Shown here: one piece after another, positions 56,735-64,000 of the stretch | How positions within the stretch are numbered: the stretch's first letter is position 1 | Layout: each line of letters opens with the position of its first letter | NCBI RefSeq assembly: GCF_019343105.1 | Contig: NZ_CP073764.1 | Span: 2,654,001-2,718,000 of the forward strand | Direction of reading: 5' to 3' | DNA: 64,000 bases | DNA from: Methylovirgula sp. HY1 | GTDB lineage: Bacteria; Pseudomonadota; Alphaproteobacteria; Rhizobiales; Beijerinckiaceae | Program-made: the position numbers and the translations under genes | Notes under the pieces: model-generated | Databases searched by the model: none | What the model was told of the DNA's origin: nothing | What the model saw: the letters and a program-made list of their open reading frames with translations, nothing else

Positions 56735-58351
56735 TCACCCCAAATTCAATTCCTTGAAGAAGTCATTGCCCTTGTCGTCGATGACGATGAACGCAGGGAA
56801 ATTCTCGACCTCGATCTTCCAGATCGCTTCCATGCCGAGTTCCGAATATTCGAGCACTTCGACCTTTTTGATGCAATCTTGCGCCAGTCGCGCCGCCGGG
56901 CCGCCGATGGAGCCGAGATAAAATCCATGGTGCTTGGCGCAGGCCTCGCGCACTTGTGCCGAGCGATTGCCTTTGGCGATCATGATCAGCGAGCCGCCGG
57001 CCGCCTGGAATTGCTCGACGAAACTGTCCATGCGTCCGGCCGTCGTGGGACCGAAAGAGCCTGAGGCATAGCCCGCAGGCGTCTTTGCCGGACCGGCATA
57101 ATAGATTGGATGATTCTTGAAATAATCCGGCAAAGGCTCGCCACGTTCGAGCCTTTCGCGGATTTTCGCATGGGCGAGATCGCGGGCGACGATCATCGTG
57201 CCGGAGAGCGACAGCCGCGTCTTGATCGGATAGTTCGACAGCGTCGCAAGCGTTTCCGCCATGGGCTTCGACAGATCGATTTTCACGACCGCGCCGCCGA
57301 GCGTCGCCTCGTCGATGGCGGGGAGATATTTCGCCGGATCATGCTCGAGTTCTTCGACGAAGACGCCTTCCCTGGTGATCTTGCCGAGCGCCTGCCGGTC
57401 CGCCGAGCAGGAGACGCCGAGCCCGATCGGCAGCGACGCGCCATGCCGCGGCAGGCGAATGACGCGCACATCATGGCAGAAATATTTGCCGCCGAATTGC
57501 GCGCCGACGCCGAGATCCTGCGTAAGCTTATGGACCTCCGCCTCCAGGCCGAGATCGCGGAAGGCATGCGCATCGGCGCCGCCCTGCGTCGGCAGATTGT
57601 CGTAATAGCGGGTCGAGGCGAGCTTGACCGTTTTCAATGTCAGTTCCGCCGAGGTTCCGCCAATGACAATGGCAAGATGATAGGGCGGGCAAGCCGAAGT
57701 GCCGAGCGTGAGAATCTTCTCCTTGAGAAAATCCATGAGCCGGTCATGCGTCAGAACCGCGGGCGTCGCTTGATAGAGAAAGGTCTTGTTGGCCGAGCCG
57801 CCGCCTTTGGCGATGAAGAGGAACTTATAGGCGTCCTCGCCTTCGGCGTAGATTTCGATCTGCGCCGGCAAATTCGTCTTTGTGTTGACCTCCTCGAACA
57901 TCGAGAGCGGCGCGAGCTGCGAATAGCGCAGATTTTTCTTTTCATAGGCATCCTTGATGCCTTGTGCGAGCGCCGCGTCATCATCGCCTTCGGTGAAGAC
58001 CAGGCGACCTTTCTTGGCCACGACGATCGCCGTGCCGGTATCCTGACACATGGGCAAGACGCCGCCGGCAGCGATATTGGCGTTCTTCAAAAGATCATAA
58101 GCAACGAATCTGTCGTTCTCGGTTGCTTCTGGATCTTCGAGAATTTTGGCGAGCTGGGCGAGATGGCCGGGACGCAAGAGATGATTGATATCGATCATCG
58201 CCGTTTCAGCCAAAAGCCGCAGAGCTTCGGCATCGACGACAAGCATTTCGCGCGTGCCGAATTTTTCGACCCGCACGCCCGATGAGGTGAGCTTGCGATA
58301 GGGCGTTGTGTCGGGACCGAGCGGGAAAGGACGCGTGAAGTGAAAGCTCAT
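56735..58351 (-). CDS. fumA: Fumarate hydratase class I
   Basis: Iron-sulfur fumarase, 538 residues, interconverting fumarate and malate in the TCA cycle. The three cluster cysteines are in [28 protein letters not shown] and [13 protein letters not shown]. The alpha and beta domains are fused, as in FumA/FumB. Class I enzymes are oxygen-labile; whether a class II FumC exists cannot be seen here. Confidence 0.96.
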   Translation of the reverse strand: MSFHFTRPFPLGPDTTPYRKLTSSGVRVEKFGTREMLVVDAEALRLLAETAMIDINHLLRPGHLAQLAKILEDPEATENDRFVAYDLLKNANIAAGGVLPMCQDTGTAIVVAKKGRLVFTEGDDDAALAQGIKDAYEKKNLRYSQLAPLSMFEEVNTKTNLPAQIEIYAEGEDAYKFLFIAKGGGSANKTFLYQATPAVLTHDRLMDFLKEKILTLGTSACPPYHLAIVIGGTSAELTLKTVKLASTRYYDNLPTQGGADAHAFRDLGLEAEVHKLTQDLGVGAQFGGKYFCHDVRVIRLPRHGASLPIGLGVSCSADRQALGKITREGVFVEELEHDPAKYLPAIDEATLGGAVVKIDLSKPMAETLATLSNYPIKTRLSLSGTMIVARDLAHAKIRERLERGEPLPDYFKNHPIYYAGPAKTPAGYASGSFGPTTAGRMDSFVEQFQAAGGSLIMIAKGNRSAQVREACAKHHGFYLGSIGGPAARLAQDCIKKVEVLEYSELGMEAIWKIEVENFPAFIVIDDKGNDFFKELNLG

Positions 58352-58489
58352 CTTGATCAGGCTCTTTCAATGGGCCGACACGTTCTCCCCTTTGCGGAGA
58401 TGGGTCGCCAACGCTTATCTAGTACGAATTTCGACGTTTGCGCCAATGGCAGCAGCGGCCGCGCTAAAGCCGGGAACGACAGCCGCAGC

Positions 58490-58954
58490 TCACGCCGCGT
58501 GCGAGGCCGGCTCTTGCGTCAGAATTGCGTAGAGCGCCGCCGGATCGTGGATCGCACGCAATTTCGCAGTGATCGCCGGATCGCGGAGCACGCGGGCGAT
58601 GCGCGCCAGGGCTTTGAGATGATCGGCCCCCGCCGACTCGGGCGCGACGAGCAAAAACACGAGATCGACGGGCGCGCCGTCGATTGCCTCGAATTCGATC
58701 GGCTTCTCGATCCGCGCGAAAACTCCGGTGATCGCCGGGCATTTGGCGAGCTTGGCATGCGGAATGGCTATGCCATTGCCGATGCCGGTCGAGCCGAGCC
58801 GCTCGCGTTGCAGAACGGCATCGAAAATTTGCCGTTCCGGCAAGCGGCAGATATGCGCCGCCCGGTCGCTCAATTCCTGCAACACTTGTTTTTTGGAATT
58901 GGCGCGAAGCGATGCGAACACCGCTTCTGGTTGGAGAAGGTCTGTGAGCCGCAT
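58490..58954 (-). CDS. ptsN: Nitrogen-PTS EIIA component PtsN
   Basis: 154 residues from ATG 58954 (MRLTDLLQPE, the usual start). The phosphorylated histidine is His66 in GNGIAIPHAKL. It accepts phosphate from NPr and regulates K+ uptake and sigma54-related functions. It follows hpf in the order rpoN-hpf-ptsN. The kup transporter in the same window is a possible indirect target. Confidence 0.95.
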   Translation of the reverse strand: MRLTDLLQPEAVFASLRANSKKQVLQELSDRAAHICRLPERQIFDAVLQRERLGSTGIGNGIAIPHAKLAKCPAITGVFARIEKPIEFEAIDGAPVDLVFLLVAPESAGADHLKALARIARVLRDPAITAKLRAIHDPAALYAILTQEPASHAA

Positions 58955-59074
58955 AGGAAGGAGGAGGTCCAATCTTCGAACGCTCGACGGAAAGGTCATG
59001 CTGCGCCGCTTGGAGAGTTGAGGCAGGAAAACGGGTTCACGCTGCTCGACCTCGTGTTCCGTTTCAATCCTGGG

Positions 59075-59659
59075 TTATGGGACTGAACTCTCGGAGGAAG
59101 ACGCCGTGTCGATCCAGCCGATGTTTCCGTCCGCACGCCTATAGACAATGTTCGTCCGTCCGTCGCTTGCATGCCGAAAAATGACGACCGGCACGTTGGC
59201 AATGTCGAGTTCTTTGACAGCCCCGGACACGGACATCTCCTTGAGGGTTGCAAAAGACTCTGCAATGACAAGCGGATTCCTTTCCCCAGCAATTTCCGAT
59301 GCCGTCGCATCGTTTTCGATGGACGGCTGTTCGATGGCGTCGCGACGCGCATCGGCGGGGCCCGTGGCGCGATCGCGTGAACGGCGTTTCAGGCGCCGCA
59401 AGCGATTTTCGATGCGATCCGCAGCTTTGTTGAAGCTCGCATAAGCGTCCAGCGCTTCGGCCTCGACCTGCAGAGTTATGCCGGACTCCAGATGCAAAAT
59501 GCAATCTGTCCGAAACCCGGGGCCTTCTCGTTCGATGGTGACATGTCCGCTTGTCGGTTCAGCGGAATATTTCGCGACGACGCCATCGAGACGTGTGCCG
59601 ACATAAGTGCGAAGCGAGCCGCCGATATCGAGATGCTTGCCGGAGACACGTAAGGTCAT
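59075..59659 (-). CDS. hpf: Long-form ribosome hibernation promoting factor
   Basis: 194 residues: an N-terminal S30AE domain (~1-105), a basic linker (RRLKRRSRDR) and a C-terminal dimerisation domain (~130-190, VVIFRHASDGRTNIVYRRAD). It joins two 70S ribosomes into 100S dimers in stationary phase. It lies between rpoN and ptsN, the common alphaproteobacterial order, with 287 bp before it. Confidence 0.94.
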   Translation of the reverse strand: MTLRVSGKHLDIGGSLRTYVGTRLDGVVAKYSAEPTSGHVTIEREGPGFRTDCILHLESGITLQVEAEALDAYASFNKAADRIENRLRRLKRRSRDRATGPADARRDAIEQPSIENDATASEIAGERNPLVIAESFATLKEMSVSGAVKELDIANVPVVIFRHASDGRTNIVYRRADGNIGWIDTASSSESSVP

Positions 59660-59946
59660 GGCTGTCTCTCCAATCTACCAACGTCGCCCCTCACTATGCC
59701 ACTTAGCGGGCATTTTTTTTAGGGTTAGGAGTGTCGCGCGGCGAAGTCAATGGGCGGCTTCATTCCGCTGCACTGCATTTTGACGAAAAAGTTATTCAAC
59801 ATTCAACTATGGCAGTGGCATGCCATTTCGCAAATCATGAGCGTTGCGTTCATTTCAGCATTTTATGGAAATATTAAAAGCTTGCCCAAACGCAATGGCG
59901 CCGCGCCGGTTCCCATCGCGCGATGAAAAATCATCGCGCGGTCATG

Positions 59947-61509
59947 TCAATGCATCGCCTTCATGCGCCGGCGTTCGACCGAGGACGGAATGCGCAGACT
60001 TTCCCTATATTTGGCCACAGTGCGCCGCGCGATGTCGATGTTGGAAGATTTAAGGCGCGCGACGATCGCATCGTCAGAGAGAATGTCGGCGGCATCTTCC
60101 TGATCGATCATTTGCTTGATGCGGTAGCGTACCGCCTCGGCAGAATGAGCATCGCCGCCATTGTGCGAAGCGATTGAGGCCGTGAAAAAATATTTTAATT
60201 CGAACAGGCCGCGCGGGGTTGTCATATATTTATTCGAAGTCACGCGCGAGACGGTCGATTCATGCATGCCGATCGCGTCGGCGATGGTCTTGAGATTGAG
60301 CGGCCGCAAATATTCGACGCCTTGTGTGAAAAAGGCATCTTGCTGACGTACGATCTCGCTCGAGACTTTCAAGATCGTCCGGGCTCGCTGTTCGAGGCTC
60401 TTCGTCAGCCAATTGGCAGTCTGGAGACAATTCGAGAGAAAGCTTCTGTCGGTCTCGTTGGCCTTGTTGCGGTTCACCCGCGTTGCATAGGTCTGGTTGA
60501 CAAGCAGGCGTGGCAGAACCTCGGAATTCAATTCGACGTGCCAGCTGCCGTCGGGCAAAGCACGCACGACGACGTCGGGCACGACCGGCTGAACCGAAGC
60601 GCCACCGAAGGCACGGCCAGGCTTGGGATCGAGTCTGCGGATCTCACCGATCATGTCGGCAATGTCTTCATCGTCGACGCCGCAGACTTTGCGGAGTGCC
60701 GCATAATCGCGTTTGGCGACGAGTTCGAGATGCCCGACGAGAGCCTGCATGGCCGGATCGAAACGGTCTTTTTCGCGCAATTGAATGGCGAGGCATTCAG
60801 CCAAATTACGGGCGCCGATGCCGCTTGGATCGAAAGTCTGAATCACCGTCAACATGGCTTCGACGCGATGCAAGGGCGCCGCGAGCCGGCTTGCCACTTC
60901 GGCGAGGTTCTCGGTGAAATAACCAGCCTCGTCGATCGCATCGATCAGCGTATGGCCGATAATGCGGTCGATGGGGTCTGATGTCGCGAGCATCAATTGT
61001 TCGCCAAGATGATCCTTGAGGCCGATCTCGGCGGCGACATAGGCTTCGAGATTGGTAGCTTCGCCATCGCTGGTCGATCCGGGCGAGCCTGACCAGGACG
61101 TTGCAGATAGGCCCGAGCCTTCGACGAATTCATGCTGCTCGCCGGGTGTCGGCGCACGGTCGTCGTCGAAGCTGTTCGACAGTTCCGTGCCCAGGCTTGC
61201 TTCGAGCGCGCCGCGATCCGTGGCAAAGGATTCGGAATTCCATTCCACGTCGCCAGCGTCGTTGAAATCCGCGCTGGCGGATATCTCGATGCGGTCGGTG
61301 CCGCTGTCCTGCCCCAGGGCGCTGCTCACCTCATGCGGATCAGGTAAGTCTTCGGCACGCTCGAGAAGCGGATTGCGCTCGAGCTCTTCTTGCACGAAGG
61401 CTGCGAGTTCCAGATTCGAAAACTGGAGAAGTTTGATCGCTTGCAGAAGCTGCGGTGTCATGACCAGGGCCTGACCCTGGCGCATGAGAAGCTTGGTGGT
61501 GAGCGCCAT
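59947..61509 (-). CDS. rpoN: RNA polymerase sigma-54 factor
   Basis: 520 residues. Region I is Gln/Leu-rich (GQALVMTPQLLQAIKLLQF). There is an acidic region II, the core-binding and helix-turn-helix domains (LKTIADAIGMHESTVSRVTS), and the C-terminal RpoN box ARRTVAKYRE (494-503). It controls nitrogen and other activator-dependent promoters. The lptA-lptB pair often found upstream is not present; the next upstream gene is the SerB-like gene. Confidence 0.97.
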   Translation of the reverse strand: MALTTKLLMRQGQALVMTPQLLQAIKLLQFSNLELAAFVQEELERNPLLERAEDLPDPHEVSSALGQDSGTDRIEISASADFNDAGDVEWNSESFATDRGALEASLGTELSNSFDDDRAPTPGEQHEFVEGSGLSATSWSGSPGSTSDGEATNLEAYVAAEIGLKDHLGEQLMLATSDPIDRIIGHTLIDAIDEAGYFTENLAEVASRLAAPLHRVEAMLTVIQTFDPSGIGARNLAECLAIQLREKDRFDPAMQALVGHLELVAKRDYAALRKVCGVDDEDIADMIGEIRRLDPKPGRAFGGASVQPVVPDVVVRALPDGSWHVELNSEVLPRLLVNQTYATRVNRNKANETDRSFLSNCLQTANWLTKSLEQRARTILKVSSEIVRQQDAFFTQGVEYLRPLNLKTIADAIGMHESTVSRVTSNKYMTTPRGLFELKYFFTASIASHNGGDAHSAEAVRYRIKQMIDQEDAADILSDDAIVARLKSSNIDIARRTVAKYRESLRIPSSVERRRMKAMH

Positions 61510-61750
61510 TACAAAATCAACTGTCTATGACCCCAGTGGCGGACCGAGTATCGGCCCGGTTTTTGCTTATAGCATCATCAATGCATTTATCGTTGCCTTA
61601 AAATACATCAAATTGATTTTTTTTAGCAAAAAATGCCCCGCTTCGCTCTTGGTTGGATCGTTAAAAGCCGGCGCATCAAACTGAAAACAATGACGTTTAT
61701 ATATGTGCCTACTTTTTGAGCGATGCGGCGTTTCCGCCGCTCTCTCCGCA

Positions 61751-62785
61751 CTAAAATCGGGTCCGTTCATGCGCCTTTTCATAGGCGCCATATTTGCGCT
61801 GCCAATCGGAAGCATCCAAAGGCCGGCGCGCCTCGGTCACGAAATCCTCGCGCCTATAGCCTTGCAGATAGAGAAGCGCCGAAAGATCGCCGCGATCGAT
61901 GCGAACATGCGCCGCTGTCGCCACGGCGGGTTCGGCGCGGAATGCGATCCCCATCCCGACGTCTTTCAGGAGGGCCAAGTCAGTCAGGTCGTGTGCGACG
62001 GCCAGCACGGCACTCGCGGGGAGGGCTTGCGCTGCCATGAGACGCTGGAGGTCTGCCTGTTTGCCGGCGGGATCGAGCACGGGCTCGGCGAGCGCCGCGA
62101 TTTTGTTATTCTCAAGAATCAGTCTGTTTGCGACGATCTCCGTGATGCCGGATTTGTCGGCGACCGGACCGGCAAAGCAGGAAAATCCCAAAGTTGCCAA
62201 GGCCGCGGTGCCGCCATTGGCGCGCATCGTCTCGACCAGCACGCGGGCGCCTGGAATCATCACCATCTTCTTGCCGAGCACCTGCGAAAGGCACTCGGTT
62301 CCGCGGCCTTGCAGAAAAGCGAAAACGTCCCGCAAGCCGGCGGCATAGTCGATTTCGCCTTTTGCGACTTTGGCGTTGATCTCGGCGAGCTGCGGCGCGC
62401 AGCCGATGACCGCGGCAATTTCGGCAAGCGTGTTCTGACCGAGCAGAACTTTGTCCATTTCGATGAAAAGCAGCTTTTTGCGCCGTCCTTCGAGAGGCTG
62501 GACGATCACGTCGATCTGCGCATCGGCGATGGCGTCGCGCAGCTTTTCGGCGCGCGCGCGGCAATCGATGGCAGCGGCTGGCGCAAAGGCAATATCGGCG
62601 GCAATTCCCTTGTCGAGCCAAACAGGGTCTTGCGCCGCCTCCAAAACTTCCCGCGCGCGACTGAGATGGCGATCGGCGAGGGCCGGAAAACTGGGATCGC
62701 AGAGAAGCGTCGCGACGTGAGAAGGCGCGACTTGCGTCGGAATGATTGGAGAGGGCGAGGCTTGGGAAGTGGGCGGTTCGGTCAT
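61751..62785 (-). CDS. SerB-like protein with degenerate catalytic motifs (pseudo-phosphatase)
   Basis: 344 residues, clearly homologous to phosphoserine phosphatase along its length, including the C-terminal RIDRGDLSALLYLQGYRRED. The HAD motifs are lost. Motif I, DMDST in SerB, is Glu109-Met-Asp111-Lys-Val. Motif II, SGGF, is Thr198-Leu-Gly-Phe. Motif III, GDGAND, is Ala264-His-Asp-Leu-Thr-Asp269. The nucleophile Asp is a Glu, and most Mg ligands are gone. The frame is intact, with GGAGG 6 bases before the ATG, so it is expressed, not a simple pseudogene. It may be regulatory. A true SerB must be elsewhere if the cell makes serine by this route. Confidence 0.85.
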   Translation of the reverse strand: MTEPPTSQASPSPIIPTQVAPSHVATLLCDPSFPALADRHLSRAREVLEAAQDPVWLDKGIAADIAFAPAAAIDCRARAEKLRDAIADAQIDVIVQPLEGRRKKLLFIEMDKVLLGQNTLAEIAAVIGCAPQLAEINAKVAKGEIDYAAGLRDVFAFLQGRGTECLSQVLGKKMVMIPGARVLVETMRANGGTAALATLGFSCFAGPVADKSGITEIVANRLILENNKIAALAEPVLDPAGKQADLQRLMAAQALPASAVLAVAHDLTDLALLKDVGMGIAFRAEPAVATAAHVRIDRGDLSALLYLQGYRREDFVTEARRPLDASDWQRKYGAYEKAHERTRF

Positions 62786-62816
62786 GAAGCACCTCCGCTG
62801 ACTGGAATTTCAGCGC

Positions 62817-62913
62817 CTAGAGCGTTCTCCGATGGAGAGGATAACGCTCAACATCAATGGCGGGAGCATGTCTGATCGGGAAAGTCGTTCAACTTTTCCG
62901 GAACATGCTCTAG
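62817..62913. repeat. Mosaic palindromic intergenic repeat, copy 4
   Basis: Module A in degenerate form, CTAGAGCGTTCTCCGAT...AACGCTC (62817-62850), then GGGAGCATG and module B GGGAAAGTCGTTCAACTTTTCC, ending in GGAACATGCTCTAG 2 bases from the truA stop codon. Same architecture as the copies at 50213 and 51893. Confidence 0.8.
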
Positions 62914-62914
62914 C

Positions 62915-63682
62915 TCATTCCGGGCCATCAGGCGCGGCTTCTCCATAGTCCACCGCGACGAAATAAAGCCCGTCGGGTGGAGCGACCGTGCCGCAGCGTG
63001 TGCGATCGCAAGCCTCGATCGCGGCGCGAAGATCATCCGGCCGCCATTTGCCGGCGCCGATCATTTCCAATGAGCCGACCATGGAGCGCACCTGATGATG
63101 CAGGAAGGCGCGGGCGCTGGCGCGAATTTCGATCGTGTCGCCATGCCTTTCCACGTCGAGCCGTTCGAGCGTGCGGACCGGATTGGCTGCTTGGCATTCG
63201 GAGGCCCGGAAGGTCGAGAAATCATGGGTGCCGACGAGGATCTGCGCAGCCTCGTGCATGGCGTCGGCATCGAGCCGGCGCTTGACGAGCCAGGCCCCAC
63301 CGCAATCGAGCGTCAGCGGCGCGCGACGATTGATGATCTTGTAGAGATAATGCCGGCGCAGCGCCGAGAAGCGCGCGTCGAACGTTTCGGCGACAGGCTC
63401 GACATTGAGGATGGCGACGAGGTTTGGACGCAGATGCGCATTGAGCGCATCGCGCAAGACGTCGGGGCGCCAGACGCGGTGAAGATCGGCATGCGCGACT
63501 TGGCCCAGGGCATGGACGCCGGTGTCGGTGCGTCCAGCGCCGCGGATGCCGACCGGATGGCCGCAGAAAGCCGCAAAGGCTGTTTCGATCGCCTCTTGCA
63601 CGGAGGGGCCGTTCTTCTGCCTCTGCCAGCCGACGAACAATTGGCCATTATATTCGATGGTGAGTTTATAGCGCGGCATCAA
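62915..63682 (-). CDS. truA: tRNA pseudouridine(38-40) synthase TruA
   Basis: 255 residues, with the catalytic Asp53 in [13 protein letters not shown]. Other family phrases: [12 protein letters not shown] at the N-terminus and [20 protein letters not shown] near the C-terminus. It modifies U38-40 in the anticodon arm of many tRNAs. Two adjacent Met codons give start ambiguity of one residue. Confidence 0.97.
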   Translation of the reverse strand: MMPRYKLTIEYNGQLFVGWQRQKNGPSVQEAIETAFAAFCGHPVGIRGAGRTDTGVHALGQVAHADLHRVWRPDVLRDALNAHLRPNLVAILNVEPVAETFDARFSALRRHYLYKIINRRAPLTLDCGGAWLVKRRLDADAMHEAAQILVGTHDFSTFRASECQAANPVRTLERLDVERHGDTIEIRASARAFLHHQVRSMVGSLEMIGAGKWRPDDLRAAIEACDRTRCGTVAPPDGLYFVAVDYGEAAPDGPE

Positions 63683-63848
63683 AATATCTAACCAAGCGGC
63701 GGCGCGTTCTTTTGGTCATGAACGGCGATCAACAACAAGAGACCAGCAGTGCTGATCCATATCAAGGCGTTCCGCGCTCGGATCATGCGTCATGATAACC
63801 TCGCGGTGGGACGCTATTCCCCACGTCGTCTTTAAAGGAGGTCATGCC

Positions 63849-64000
63849 GTGAATTACGTTAACGCAATTACGGTTGGCGCGCTTATTATCGTCGCCTCGG
63901 TCGCCAGCGCCGCCGCCCAAACGGGCCCCGTGGCCACTGCCTGCAAGACGGACATCTCAAAATTCTGTGTCGGCAAGTCTCATGGTCGTGGTGAGGTCCG
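63849..64000 (+). CDS. Small secreted Cys-containing protein (3' end outside window)
   Basis: The first 50 codons are visible from GTG 63849, with AAAGGAGG 7 bases upstream. The ATG at 63844 would terminate at its third codon, so the GTG decides the start. A signal peptide (MNYVNAITVGALIIVASVAS, cleavage near AAA|QT) is followed by CKTDISKFCVGKSHGRGEVR, a Cys-rich pattern (C-x3-DI-x2-FC) seen in small secreted proteins and Cys-rich GLG1-type repeats. Function unknown. Confidence 0.7.
   Translation, partial: MNYVNAITVGALIIVASVASAAAQTGPVATACKTDISKFCVGKSHGRGEV

Overview
The window looks like chromosomal DNA of an alphaproteobacterium of the order Hyphomicrobiales (Rhizobiales), possibly Beijerinckiaceae or a close relative. 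The reasons are the high GC, the cpa/tad pilus set in rhizobial order, the rpoN-hpf-ptsN order, a DUF1674 (SdhAF4-like) gene, and mosaic palindromic intergenic repeats of a kind common in this order. The genus is inference; there is no rRNA gene to settle it.

Layout. 1-9.2 kb: 3'-truncated hrpB helicase, kup potassium transporter, a PAS/HisKA_2 histidine kinase, mutS, and an unusual His/Tyr-rich RlpA-like secreted protein. 9.3-16.3 kb: methylcitrate-cycle cluster prpDCBE (minus) with a divergent acuI-like acryloyl-CoA reductase, a plausible propionate/acrylate unit. 16.4-19.3 kb: small accessory island with a polymorphic toxin (Tox-REase-5-like C-terminus), its Imm52-like immunity gene, a broken second immunity copy, and tRNA-Gln(UUG). 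19.6-22.4 kb: cytidine deaminase, NlpC/P60 hydrolase and M17 aminopeptidase. 22.8-34.3 kb: complete core of a Flp (Tad) pilus system: two Flp pilins, cpaA-B-C-D-E-F, tadB, tadC, tadD, and a divergent small protein like the N-terminal part of CpaC.

34.4-41.3 kb: phosphohexomutase, membrane-anchored aspartic protease, 3-oxoacid CoA-transferase (scoAB), and a two-subunit molybdenum hydroxylase (isoquinoline 1-oxidoreductase type). 41.7-44.9 kb: copper homeostasis module (CopZ-like chaperone, CsoR repressor, divergent CopA ATPase, two operator-like palindromes). 45.0-47.9 kb: TPP riboswitch and thiOSGE, with no thiC and with a MITE-like repeat in the leader. 48-58 kb: heparinase-like protein, rsmB, DUF1674, an orphan pheS, an uncharacterised zincin, greB, two small hypotheticals and class I fumarase. 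58.5-64 kb: ptsN, hpf, rpoN, a SerB homologue that has lost its catalytic motifs, truA, and the start of a small secreted Cys-containing protein.

The most unusual items are the toxin/immunity island with a decaying duplicate immunity gene, the SerB-like pseudo-phosphatase, the mosaic palindromic repeats that sit within a few bases of the stop codons of mutS, rsmB and truA, and the repeat inserted between the TPP riboswitch and thiO. All family assignments come from reading motifs; no database search was possible.
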